Positions 46,107 through 54,737 of a stretch of DNA of 64,000 nt are shown here, piece by piece. The notes beneath the pieces are model-generated. The model was not told the DNA's origin. It did no database searches and worked only from the letters and a program-made list of their open reading frames with translations. Numbering within the stretch: position 1 is the first letter of the stretch; each line of letters starts with the position of its first letter. The stretch comes from Erythrobacter sp. YT30 (lineage in GTDB: Bacteria; Pseudomonadota; Alphaproteobacteria; Sphingomonadales; Sphingomonadaceae): positions 953,501-1,017,500 of the forward strand of contig NZ_LMAF01000002.1 in the NCBI RefSeq assembly GCF_001542875.1, read 5' to 3'. Position numbers and translations under genes: made by a program.

Positions 46107-46387
46107 GCGGCGACAGCCTTCTTAAGCTCACGTTTCACTTTGAGAGCGCGTGCAGAAAGCTTCTCGTCTTTCGTCTTGAGCAGCCAGTTGTCGAGGCCGC
46201 CATTATGCTCAACAGAGCGAAGGCCGTGCGTCGACACGCGGAACTTGAAGCTGCGATCAAGCTTTTCGCTCAGCAGCGTGACTTTCTGCAGGTTGGGCAG
46301 GAAGACGCGCTTCGTCTTGTTGTTGGCGTGGCTCACATTGTGGCCGACCTGGCGACCTTTGCCGGTCAGTTCGCAAATACGCGACAT
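46103..46387 (-). CDS. rpmB: Ribosomal protein bL28
   Basis: 94 residues. The start [22 protein letters not shown], with [10 protein letters not shown], and the later [18 protein letters not shown] are L28. Its TAA stop overlaps the TAG stop of the convergent esterase-like gene, so no room is left for a terminator between them. Confidence 0.96.
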   Translation of the reverse strand: MSRICELTGKGRQVGHNVSHANNKTKRVFLPNLQKVTLLSEKLDRSFKFRVSTHGLRSVEHNGGLDNWLLKTKDEKLSARALKVKRELKKAVAA

Positions 46388-46535
46388 GGTATCTCTCGTC
46401 TGGTCAAAGTGGCGGGAGCGCCGCTATTTGAAAGCGGGCCCAAGCTACGGGCGTCCCGGAAAGCGCGCCGCATAGCCAGCCGCAAGCGAATCGTCAATTG
46501 ATTCGTGCGCTTCTCCCGCTTAGCGCTTAGCCGCG

Positions 46536-46991
46536 ATGACCCGCTGGCCAATCCCTGAACCGATGCAACATGCTTTGCAAGCTGCGCGCGATGCAGGCGA
46601 TGCGGGCGAGGTTCCGATTGGCGCGGTGATCGTCAAAGATGGCGAAATGATCGCGATAGCGGGCAATGCCACCCGCTCTCCCCCCGATCCTACAGGCCAT
46701 GCAGAAATGCGTGCGATCCGGATCGCGGCAGACATTTTGGGAGATGAGCGGCTGACGGATTGCGATATCTATGTGACGCTGGAGCCTTGCTCGATGTGCG
46801 CGGGTGCGATTGCCCATGCGCGAATTGCGAGGCTTTACTACGCCGCAAGCGATCCAAAAGGCGGCGGGCTAGAGCATGGCGCACGTGTGTTTGAGCATCC
46901 GCAATGCCTTCATCGACCAGAAGTCTATTCAGGCATGGGCGAGGATGAGGCTGCGGAATTATTGCGCGCGTTTTTTAGGGATCGGCGGTAG
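46536..46991 (+). CDS. tadA: tRNA-specific adenosine deaminase
   Basis: 151 residues. The zinc deaminase sites HAEMRAIRIA and PCSMCAGAIAHARI are present, plus the DPKGGGLEHGAR segment of TadA. It makes inosine-34 in tRNA-Arg(ACG). A cytosine deaminase-like activity is less likely. ATG at 46536 follows a GCCGCG region; it sits divergent from rpmB. Confidence 0.93.
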   Translation: MTRWPIPEPMQHALQAARDAGDAGEVPIGAVIVKDGEMIAIAGNATRSPPDPTGHAEMRAIRIAADILGDERLTDCDIYVTLEPCSMCAGAIAHARIARLYYAASDPKGGGLEHGARVFEHPQCLHRPEVYSGMGEDEAAELLRAFFRDRR

Positions 46992-46996
46992 TTCAG

Positions 46997-47755
46997 CTAC
47001 TCGCTCAACCAAGCGACAGCGTCGTCTAGTTCGTCCAGATCAAACGCCTTGATTGTCGGCTTCACCAGTTTGCCCATCACCTCGCCCATTCCGCCGACCC
47101 AGTCTGGCCCTCCGACGATCGCATAACGATCAAATTGCTTGATGAGCTTCATCTTTGAAGACATCAGCCTTGGGCTGAAGATCAACTCCGCATCAAAGCC
47201 ATGCCAGTTTCGGATGACCATCATGAGCCGTGAGCAGTCTGGAGCGCTCAGCTTTTCCTCGATCATCGCAATGCCGCGTTTTGATTCCGCCTCATCTAAG
47301 CGCCCGGTGACTTCAAACGCGGCGATTTCGGGCTTTCCGATATCGAGCTCATGGAATGCTCCCCGGCGGGGCTCATCGGTTTCGCCCATAACCCAGGCGC
47401 GCGCTGCCTCGGCCTCGTCATCATCGTAGACCTGATAGACAACCCGCGGGAGCAATGCGCTTTCGATCCGCGCTGCGCTCCGTAGCCAGTCTTCGTCCGA
47501 GATAATTGCAATCCGGTCCAGCGAATAGATGAATTGGATCATTGTCGGCAAGTGAACCAGCTGATCCCCCAGCCCGGAGAACGAGAAATCCGCGAGTGCG
47601 GTGAGATCAATGAGCACATTGGCACTTTCACCCGTCTCCAGGTGCTCTTTGGCGAATGCAACTGCCTTTTCCGCGTCGGCGTAGTGAAAGGGCCCCATCA
47701 CAACAATGCGGTGAGCTTTGGGTTCAGCAGGCGAGATTTCTTCGATTTCGATCAT
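46997..47755 (-). CDS. Tandem SpoIIAA-like (STAS-related) protein
   Basis: 252 residues formed of two similar halves, each of the SpoIIAA-like type: residues about 15-120 (VVMGPFHYADAEKAVAF... VLIDLTALADFSFSG) and about 140-250 (AFEVTGRLDEAESKRGIAMI... DRYAIVGGPDWVGGM). The second copy carries the better SpoIIAA-like conserved YAIVG segment. Role unknown, perhaps membrane-bound lipid or nucleotide binding. Confidence 0.75.
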   Translation of the reverse strand: MIEIEEISPAEPKAHRIVVMGPFHYADAEKAVAFAKEHLETGESANVLIDLTALADFSFSGLGDQLVHLPTMIQFIYSLDRIAIISDEDWLRSAARIESALLPRVVYQVYDDDEAEAARAWVMGETDEPRRGAFHELDIGKPEIAAFEVTGRLDEAESKRGIAMIEEKLSAPDCSRLMMVIRNWHGFDAELIFSPRLMSSKMKLIKQFDRYAIVGGPDWVGGMGEVMGKLVKPTIKAFDLDELDDAVAWLSE

Positions 47756-48072
47756 TTGTATTTGTTAGCCCTTTGAAGAGGTCGAAACATTGATCGAGAT
47801 CAAATCCTCTTTTCAATTCGGTTTCGAGCGGCTGCCGTAGCAGGGGTGCTCCGGTTTCTGGGTTAATCTGGTTGCGTTACTCAACTAACACTTTGACATT
47901 GAACGAATTTTACACGATTCGCCGTGCGTGAGGGGCGTCTTGGCTCTGGCGCGACCAACTCGTCCCCTTTGGCCAACATCCCGTCTCCTCGCGCGCGAAA
48001 TCGTACCCGCAATTGGTATGTTGCACTGCAACAGGGAGAGGACTGTGACCAACTAGCCTTGGAGTTGCCGTT
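47756..48072. other. 317-bp intergenic stretch, no gene seen
   Basis: The stretch between the SpoIIAA-like gene and the small ORF has no supported coding region. A TTGACA hexamer occurs at 47893-47898, but no convincing -10 box follows at the right distance. Minus-strand frames here look like shadows. Confidence 0.5.
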
Positions 48073-48237
48073 ATGATGTTGTCCCCCCGTCGCCCATACG
48101 TCGCCCCTAAGATGGAGCGCGCCACATTTGAAAGTGAACTCGTCTCAGCTGATGGCGCCATTGAAGCAAACTTCAGCGGGCTGAGCCCGTCCGAAGCGGC
48201 GCGGCTTTTCAGTGACTTAATCGCTGCCCAAAGCTGA
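48073..48237 (+). CDS. Small hypothetical protein
   Basis: A 54-codon frame (MMLSPRRPYVAPKMERATFE..., ending SDLIAAQS) with a GGAG box 8 bp upstream. Codon use agrees with its neighbours, and an amphipathic helix (SPSEAARLFSDLIAA) is predicted at the end. No family recognised. Its direction is opposite to the flanking genes, and its 3' end is 25 bp from the convergent RNase T2 stop. Confidence 0.5.
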   Translation: MMLSPRRPYVAPKMERATFESELVSADGAIEANFSGLSPSEAARLFSDLIAAQS

Positions 48238-48262
48238 GCGGGCCCTCTTTTCCAAACTCGCC

Positions 48263-48973
48263 TTACATGCCACGCCAGATCTTGGCGCGAGCTTCATCGC
48301 GAGCGCCATAGCGGGCTGCGTTGCACCGCGTGGGGCGAAAGCGTTGCGAATAGCAGATGCGCAATTCCTGGAGCCAACCGCGCTCGTTTAACTTGACGCC
48401 GACTGCGCTTGGCGCGAGGCCCGGATTGGCGTCTGCGAAGGCCTGGCGAATGCGGCCAGCGGTCAGATCGTCTTCGCGGCTGATTCGGTCATATTCCGGG
48501 ACGCGCAAGGCTTCCCACAAAATCCGTGTAACGGCGAAATAGGTATCGGGCCGTCTGGTCATGCACGTGCCGTGCTTTGCCCATTGCCTTGCAATCAAGC
48601 GGGCAGAAGGCAGCGTGCACAGATTGCGTCGTATTACCGCAGGAGTGAGCTTTTCACGCGCCCGGCACCATTGAGGCCACGTGCTTCGCCCGCCCGTTTG
48701 ACTGTGCGGCCACAGCCCATGAACGACAAAGGCAAATCGTCCGTGATCGCCCGAGCATTGGATGCGATGCGAACGCTGGCCTTCGCGGCCTTTGCAAAAC
48801 TCAGGAGACCAGCTGAGCGCGAGGGTATAGCCGGTGATGGGAACATCGCGCACCGGCCCATCGGCATTGATTGTGGGCACATTGCGGATTTGGGGTGCAC
48901 GACACTGATACGCCTGAGCTGACGCAATAGAAGGCAAGAGCAAGGCAAACAGGGCGAGGGAGCGCGTTTTCAT
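48263..48973 (-). CDS. Secreted ribonuclease T2 family protein
   Basis: 236 residues with signal peptide (MKTRSLALFALLLPSIASAQ). Both catalytic segments are seen: VVHGLWPH (CAS I) and QWAKHGTCM (CAS II). It cleaves RNA to 2',3'-cyclic phosphates, in the periplasm or outside. Cysteines occur at several sites, in keeping with disulfides. It is the last gene of the nadC operon; start overlaps the upstream membrane gene by ATGA. Confidence 0.92.
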   Translation of the reverse strand: MKTRSLALFALLLPSIASAQAYQCRAPQIRNVPTINADGPVRDVPITGYTLALSWSPEFCKGREGQRSHRIQCSGDHGRFAFVVHGLWPHSQTGGRSTWPQWCRAREKLTPAVIRRNLCTLPSARLIARQWAKHGTCMTRRPDTYFAVTRILWEALRVPEYDRISREDDLTAGRIRQAFADANPGLAPSAVGVKLNERGWLQELRICYSQRFRPTRCNAARYGARDEARAKIWRGM

Positions 48974-49401
48974 TCGAACGCCTTGATGTCTTCGGGCCCG
49001 CCGACCCCGCGATTTCGGAACCATGCATTCGATGGAGGAAGGAACAGGACGATGATCGTTGCGAGCGACATGGCCGCCAATATTAGGCCGAGGACGATCT
49101 CAAGCATCGACATGATGTCCCAATCGACAAATGCAGCCAAGACGCCAAACCCTGCAAGCACCGAGTAAATCCATCGCGCCACATTGCTCGCCTTTTGCGA
49201 GGTAAAAAACCACAACAAGATTGAAATGCTATTTCCCACAGCAACAAAGCCAATGACAGCGCCGATCCCGATAGTCTGTAGGTCCGGATCACCTTCGAGA
49301 TCAGCTGCCAGGGTGGGCCAAGACACGGCAAGGCTTACGAGGCCCAGGACCAGCGAGATCCAAAACAACCAGTCGAACCAGATAATGGTTTTGGGTTTCA
49401 T
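48970..49401 (-). CDS. Membrane protein in the nadC-RNase T2 operon
   Basis: 143 residues, four membrane segments. No family recognised. Its stop overlaps the RNase T2 start and it begins 9 bp after the previous gene. Weak resemblance in length and topology to the next upstream protein may mean gene duplication. Confidence 0.68.
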   Translation of the reverse strand: MKPKTIIWFDWLFWISLVLGLVSLAVSWPTLAADLEGDPDLQTIGIGAVIGFVAVGNSISILLWFFTSQKASNVARWIYSVLAGFGVLAAFVDWDIMSMLEIVLGLILAAMSLATIIVLFLPPSNAWFRNRGVGGPEDIKAFE

Positions 49402-49410
49402 GAAGCCATC

Positions 49411-49857
49411 TTACTCAAACACTTCCTCGCGAGCATTGCAGGTGACATTGAACCAGGCTGAGGCGGAGTTCGTGTAGAGGCTCGCTACGGCAACCAAAAT
49501 CATCACCGCATTGAACAAGACGAGCCATCCGTATTCATCGCTGGTGATTGCAAGGTGCGCGAAGGCGAGGACTGCTATAAGGCTCGGGATGGCCGCAATC
49601 GTGACCAATGCTCGCGCGATCTTGCTCGCCCGAAACCAGATCGCAGCAACAGGAATTAGAACGATTGTGAACAATGCCGAGATCCACACGATTGCGAGAT
49701 CGCGGCTCCAAGGGATGGACGGCAAATCGTAAGTCAGCGCAGCGATCTGGGTGTCGATATCGGACAGCCCGATAATCAGATCGGAAAGGCCTAGCGCGCA
49801 TATGATGAATGCGAACAGCCTTATCGACCATGGTCTTGGCCCCTGCGCGATCTTCAT
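49411..49857 (-). CDS. Membrane protein following nadC
   Basis: 148 residues, four membrane segments. The ATG overlaps the nadC stop (ATGA), so it is co-translated. No family recognised; likely related in topology to the next gene. Confidence 0.68.
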   Translation of the reverse strand: MKIAQGPRPWSIRLFAFIICALGLSDLIIGLSDIDTQIAALTYDLPSIPWSRDLAIVWISALFTIVLIPVAAIWFRASKIARALVTIAAIPSLIAVLAFAHLAITSDEYGWLVLFNAVMILVAVASLYTNSASAWFNVTCNAREEVFE

Positions 49858-50720
49858 AAGGGCGTGAAATCCAGACCGATATCAGCCGCGGGCGCGCTTT
49901 GTGTAAGCCGTCCGACTGAGCAATAGTCCACTCCACTTGCTGCTTTTGAAGCGATGGTTTCGAGATTGATGCCGCCTGAAGCTTCGGTCGCAGCGCGGCC
50001 ATCGACCATCCTCACTGCCTCGCGAAGGGTTTCGGGCGCCATATTGTCGAGAAGCAAGTGGTGCGCGCCAGCCTCAAGCGCGGGTTCAATCTGGTCCAAA
50101 CGGTCTACTTCGCAAATGATCGGTTTGACGCCTGCCTCGAGCGCGCGGCGCACTGCTTCACCCACGCTGCCAGCCACTGCGACATGATTGTCCTTGATCA
50201 TGGCCGCATCCCACAAGCCCATGCGGTGGTTCTGAGCGCCTCCCATTCTGGTTGCGTATTTCTCCAGAACGCGAAGGCCAGGCAGCGTTTTACGAGTGTC
50301 GAGAAGTGTGCACTCCTCAGATCCAACACGCATGGCCGCGACATAATCACGAGCCATCGTCGCGATCCCCGAAAGATGCTGGACGATATTGAGCGCGCTG
50401 CGTTCTGCCGTGAGAAGCGCGCGGGCATTGCCCTCCAGCTTCATCAGGTCTGAACCCGCAGCCACGGCGTCACCGTCAGACACCAGGGTTTCGATGGACA
50501 CTTGCGCATCGAGATGCCGAAAGAACGCCTCCGCAAGCGGAAGTCCGGCAATCACTACGCCTTCGCGGCTGTCCATGACGCCAGAAAAGCGAGCATCAGC
50601 GGGGATGACGCTTTCGGATGTCACATCACGGCCGCCGCCTTCAATTCCTTCACCCAGATCCTCTGCAAGGGTGTCGCGGATGAATTTGTCGATGTCGAAG
50701 CCGGGCAGAGCGAAGGTCAT
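49854..50720 (-). CDS. nadC: Quinolinate phosphoribosyltransferase
   Basis: 288 residues. The NadC sequence LLDTRKTLPGLRVLEKYA, GGAQNHRMGLWDAAMIKDNH and ASGGINLETI is characteristic. It makes nicotinate mononucleotide from quinolinate in NAD synthesis. First gene of a four-gene operon ending in RNase T2. Confidence 0.96.
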   Translation of the reverse strand: MTFALPGFDIDKFIRDTLAEDLGEGIEGGGRDVTSESVIPADARFSGVMDSREGVVIAGLPLAEAFFRHLDAQVSIETLVSDGDAVAAGSDLMKLEGNARALLTAERSALNIVQHLSGIATMARDYVAAMRVGSEECTLLDTRKTLPGLRVLEKYATRMGGAQNHRMGLWDAAMIKDNHVAVAGSVGEAVRRALEAGVKPIICEVDRLDQIEPALEAGAHHLLLDNMAPETLREAVRMVDGRAATEASGGINLETIASKAASGVDYCSVGRLTQSAPAADIGLDFTPL

Positions 50721-50779
50721 GCCGACTGTCTAACCCGTCACACAATCACCGCAAGAGCAACGGCACACTGGGCTTGGGA

Positions 50780-51577
50780 TCAGTGTACGAACCGCGCGAC
50801 AACATCGCGATAGCTGCGCGACACTTTCACTTCGGCACCCGAATCCAGCACGAGGAAGCATTCACCGTTGGTGTGCGGTTTTACCTGGCGAACCTGATCG
50901 AGATTGACGATCCAGCTTCTGTGCACGCGCTGGAACACGCGCGGATCAAGACGCCGCTCCAGATCCTTCATCGTTTCACGCAGGATGAGCGAGTTCTCGG
51001 CCGTGTAGATACACATGTAATCACCTGCCGCCTCAATTCGCTCGATCGAATCCACCTCGACGCGGAAAATCTGGCCGCGATCTTTGACGTTGATGAGCTT
51101 CTCAAAGCGTTCGGCGCTTTCGGTTGTATCATCGCCAAATTCGATGGCGCGCTCAGGCGCAACCTCTGCCAAGACGCCAAGCAATTGTTCTGCATCTTCG
51201 GTCGATTTCTTTTCGGCGAGGCGTTGGCGCACGCGTTCGATGGTGTCGGCGAGTTTGTCCTCATCCACCGGCTTCATGAGATAATTGACCGCGTTCGCTT
51301 CAAACGCTCGGATCGCGTGTTCTTCATAAGCGGTCACAAAGACGAACAACGGAGGTTCAATCTCCATCACGCCTTTCACCACCGAAAAGCCATCAAAACC
51401 GGGCATCTGAATGTCGAGAAAAACGAGATCGGGCTTTTCGGTTTTGATCTTGCGGATGGCCTCGCGGCCATTAGCGCAGGTATCGATAATTTCGACATCG
51501 TCGAAGGCTTGAAGGCGCAGCTGCAGGCCCTGAATAGCGAGTTTTTCATCGTCGACTAGGATGGTGCGAATGGTCAT
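50780..51577 (-). CDS. LytTR-family response regulator (second pair)
   Basis: 265 residues. Receiver: ILVDDEKLA, phospho-acceptor in LVFLDIQMPGFDG and the lysine in YLMKPV. LytTR domain: VDSIERIEAAGDYMCIYTA and QRVHRSWIVNLDQV. Start overlaps the upstream kinase stop (ATGA). Confidence 0.9.
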   Translation of the reverse strand: MTIRTILVDDEKLAIQGLQLRLQAFDDVEIIDTCANGREAIRKIKTEKPDLVFLDIQMPGFDGFSVVKGVMEIEPPLFVFVTAYEEHAIRAFEANAVNYLMKPVDEDKLADTIERVRQRLAEKKSTEDAEQLLGVLAEVAPERAIEFGDDTTESAERFEKLINVKDRGQIFRVEVDSIERIEAAGDYMCIYTAENSLILRETMKDLERRLDPRVFQRVHRSWIVNLDQVRQVKPHTNGECFLVLDSGAEVKVSRSYRDVVARFVH

Positions 51578-52854
51578 TGTGCTTGTCCAATTGGGCGGGG
51601 GGAAGGGATGAGATTGTCGAGGTCGCCGCAATCTGCTTTGGCGGACTCTTCAATTGGGGTTTTTGATGGAGCAGGAGTGGTCTCTGCCACGGTGCCCTCG
51701 GTGAAAGTGTTGTCCGCAAGGGCGGGCTCGGGCTCGCGCTCGGACTGAAATGGGATTTCGATCGTGACTGTAAACCCGCCGCCGGGCTGGGAATTGGTTT
51801 CGAACAGGTGCTCATCGCCATAGGCCTGCATCAGGCGATTCTGGATATTGGCAAGGCCAACACCGGTTGATTTGGTGTTGTCGCGCCCAGGTGTTTGCGC
51901 GGGCAGATCGAGAAGATTGTGCTGCAAAGGCCCGTCAACGCCGGGACCTGTATCCGAAACGCTCATCCGCAACCTGTCGCTGATGATGCGCGCGGAGAGT
52001 GAGATACGCGCGCCTTCTTCCTGCGGACTGACGGCGTATTTGATCGCATTTTCGACGAGCGGCTGAAGCAGCATCGATGGCAGGCACGCATCGAGCGCTT
52101 CGTCCTGAATTTCGAACTTGGTTCGCAGCCTCTCTTCAAATCGCATGCGTTCAATGTCGAGATAGAGCTGCAGCGTTTCAATCTCCTGTTCGAGCGTTAC
52201 CTGGCTGCCGGGCTCGGTGATGAGAGTGTGCCGCAGGAAACTCGACAATCGGGTCAGCATCGCATTGGCAGGTTCGGTTTGCTTCAAAAGGACAAGCGTG
52301 CTGATCGAATTGAGCGTGTTGAACAGAAAGTGCGGATTGAGCTGATAGCGCAGCATGGCAAGCTGGGCGGCGGTGGCCTGTGCTTCGAGACGCTCCAGCC
52401 GATCCTGCTGTCGCTCCACCGTCAGGAAGTAATTGATGGCAAAATAGAGCGCGCTCCATGCGCCGAGCAGCGTCAGCGGGATATAGGTGATGCCGATAAA
52501 GCGCTGCGCAAAGGTCGTCTCGCGGCTGATCCCGTAATAGATTCCCTGCACCCAGGCATCGAGCGACGCGTGAATAATCACCGCGCCGATCAGCACGAGG
52601 ACGGTGCCGCCCCACGTGATAAAAGGCTGGCGTGCGATTAGCTGGCGGTAGATCACCGACAGAACGAGCGTGATGGAAAACCCGGTGATCGTGTTCACCA
52701 GAATTACGGCGAGCAGATCAAGCGGCCGTTCATTGGCCAGCGCCGCTGCCGATCTCAGCAGGAACGCACCGCCCCAGCCGGCAAACTGGAGATACCAGAA
52801 TGCACGATTCTTGTTCGCGAAAAACGGTGCTGGCTGAATTGGGAGCACGGCCAT
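51574..52854 (-). CDS. LytS-type sensor histidine kinase (second pair)
   Basis: 426 residues, four membrane segments in the first 150 residues. Phospho-accepting histidine in YQLNPHFLFNTLNSISTLVL; HATPase with LLQPLVENAIKYAV and STGVGLANIQNRL. The last 60 residues are a low-complexity acidic tail without known role. With the overlapping regulator it makes a second LytS/LytTR pair in this window. Confidence 0.88.
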   Translation of the reverse strand: MAVLPIQPAPFFANKNRAFWYLQFAGWGGAFLLRSAAALANERPLDLLAVILVNTITGFSITLVLSVIYRQLIARQPFITWGGTVLVLIGAVIIHASLDAWVQGIYYGISRETTFAQRFIGITYIPLTLLGAWSALYFAINYFLTVERQQDRLERLEAQATAAQLAMLRYQLNPHFLFNTLNSISTLVLLKQTEPANAMLTRLSSFLRHTLITEPGSQVTLEQEIETLQLYLDIERMRFEERLRTKFEIQDEALDACLPSMLLQPLVENAIKYAVSPQEEGARISLSARIISDRLRMSVSDTGPGVDGPLQHNLLDLPAQTPGRDNTKSTGVGLANIQNRLMQAYGDEHLFETNSQPGGGFTVTIEIPFQSEREPEPALADNTFTEGTVAETTPAPSKTPIEESAKADCGDLDNLIPSPRPIGQAQ

Positions 52855-53005
52855 GACAGAATCGTATAGCGCAAATTTTCGCGGTTAGGAGGGGTAAAGC
52901 GCTTTCCGGGCGCGAACGCGAAACCACTTGGCGCAAGTTAGCTGGATGACCGAACGCTTGCTAACAAGTCGCCTTGCGCAACTTTTGGATGAGTTCGCGA
53001 GCGGT

Positions 53006-53986
53006 TCAAAGTCCGAGATCGGGGTCTATTTCGCGCCGAAAATGCGACGACCAATCAGCTTTGCCGGTGCGTTCCATCAGATCGATAATCAGCGGGATTT
53101 CGGCTGCGATAAACTCCACCCGTTCATCCCAGCCATCGTGTGTGCGCGAGCGGAATAGACCGCCGTCGTGCTTTGAGCCCCACGTTTCCATGAAGGTCAC
53201 TGCATCTTTGGGATCGTATCCCGCATTGGCCATCAACCAAGGCATCAACCGATCAGCTTCGCGCTCTGTCAGGCGGACATGGCTGCGTTTTCGCTTGTTG
53301 CGATCCAGCCAGACGCGATGACCCAACAGATTATGCGCAAGTTCGTGCGCAACGGCACCGGCAAAAACCTGCTCTTCATAGGCAAAGCCAACAAATCGTT
53401 CGCCAATGACGACACGCTTGCCCTCTGCGACTGCCTTCGAATTGCGGCTCGCGAGCTCGAAGCGAGTGGCGCATGCGGGGACTGCCTCGACCTCGGTTCT
53501 CTCACCGTTGGCGAAAGTGAAAGTGACCTGTCCTTCGCCCACCAGTTTTTGATCGATCCGATCATGCGCGCGTGTCAAACGCTGCCAGGCTTTGCGCTTC
53601 TGAGTTTCCCATGAGTTAGGGTTATCACCGCCGATCTGAGTGATCTCTCGGTTGGGACGGAATTGCCCTGTCTGGGCGGAGGGAGAGCCGCGCGCCGCCG
53701 TCTGCACAGCGAAATCCCCTTCGAGCTGCAACACTGCGCGCGCGATCTCTGGATCGCCATAACTGGCAAGATCCTGCAATTGCAGCCCGATCGACGGGAT
53801 TACATTTTCGCAAAATTCTGCATTTCCGCGGACCAATTGCCAGCCCACATCCTGTAATCGCTGATCTTTAGCCTGAAAGGCAGCGATGGCCGACGTTTGT
53901 GTCCCGTTTTCAAATGCTCCGACATGCGCTGCACTAAGCGATGTGCACGCTGACAGTACAGCAAGACTCAGCTTGGCGCGCTTCAT
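53006..53986 (-). CDS. M48-like secreted metalloprotease
   Basis: 326 residues with signal peptide. HELAHNLLGH (near residue 215) is the zinc HExxH site, and the glutamate of EREADRL is the third ligand. Unlike the BepA-type gene nearby it lacks TPR repeats. Its start touches the DsbA-like gene's stop, so both are transcribed together. Confidence 0.82.
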   Translation of the reverse strand: MKRAKLSLAVLSACTSLSAAHVGAFENGTQTSAIAAFQAKDQRLQDVGWQLVRGNAEFCENVIPSIGLQLQDLASYGDPEIARAVLQLEGDFAVQTAARGSPSAQTGQFRPNREITQIGGDNPNSWETQKRKAWQRLTRAHDRIDQKLVGEGQVTFTFANGERTEVEAVPACATRFELASRNSKAVAEGKRVVIGERFVGFAYEEQVFAGAVAHELAHNLLGHRVWLDRNKRKRSHVRLTEREADRLMPWLMANAGYDPKDAVTFMETWGSKHDGGLFRSRTHDGWDERVEFIAAEIPLIIDLMERTGKADWSSHFRREIDPDLGL

Positions 53987-54699
53987 CAGCTTTCGGTAGT
54001 GGCAGCCGGGGTTTCGAGCGCTTGTTTGAGGGCATCATAACCCACCGCGCCGCTCAGCGTCTTTCCGCCTGCGATCCAGGCAGGTGTGCCATCAAAGCCC
54101 AGTGTCTGAGCGAAGGTGAAATTCTTGGCGAGCTCAATCGTAACCGCGTCGGATCTCATGTCGGCCTTAGCCTGTTCCAGATCGATGCCTGCTGCGATTG
54201 CGGCGGCTTCAAAACTTTCTGGCGTCACTGGACTGCGCTCAAACATGGCGAGGTGAAAGGCTTCGAACTTGCCCTGCTTTGCCGCGGCCAATGCCATGCG
54301 AGCGGCCTCCTCGCTGCCGTCGAAGAGTGGAAATTCGCGAATAACGACTTTCAAATCAGGATCTTCGCTCACCAAGCGATCGACATCGGCAAGGCTCGCT
54401 TCGCAATAGCCGCAATTGTAATCGGTAAACTTAACGAGCACTTTCGAACCATTGGGGTTTCCACGGACGGCTCCACCAAAGGGCGTGTAAACCTCTTCGC
54501 CAAGATCAGCGAGCCGTTTTTGCGATTCCTGCGCTTGAAACGCCTCGGCCATTTTGGGCAGCATGTCAGGATTCTTGAGCAAGAACTCTTGCGTGCGCGC
54601 ATCGGCAAGGCCCGAATAGGACCACGTCGCCGCGCCCAGGAACCCAAAGATGAGTGCCATGATCGCTGTCAGGAGCGTGTTACGAAGGGCTTCGGGCAT
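53986..54699 (-). CDS. DsbA-family thiol oxidoreductase
   Basis: 237 residues. An N-terminal membrane anchor (LLTAIMALIFGFLGAATWSY), then the thioredoxin fold with CGYC active site (FTDYNCGYCEASL) and cis-Pro in GFDGTPAWIAGG. It is likely a periplasmic disulfide oxidase or isomerase similar to DsbA/ScsC. Ends at the metalloprotease start. Confidence 0.88.
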   Translation of the reverse strand: MPEALRNTLLTAIMALIFGFLGAATWSYSGLADARTQEFLLKNPDMLPKMAEAFQAQESQKRLADLGEEVYTPFGGAVRGNPNGSKVLVKFTDYNCGYCEASLADVDRLVSEDPDLKVVIREFPLFDGSEEAARMALAAAKQGKFEAFHLAMFERSPVTPESFEAAAIAAGIDLEQAKADMRSDAVTIELAKNFTFAQTLGFDGTPAWIAGGKTLSGAVGYDALKQALETPAATTES

Positions 54700-54737
54700 G
54701 AATTTGACCTGTTTGAGAAGAGATGCGCACCGGCAAA

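Noticed and set aside
47910..48161. Minus-strand frame over the 48.07-kb small gene
   Set aside because: Opposite to the small gene with the better ribosome binding site; looks like a shadow.
50774..51559. Plus-strand frame of 261 codons
   Set aside because: Antisense to the LytTR regulator, a recognised gene.
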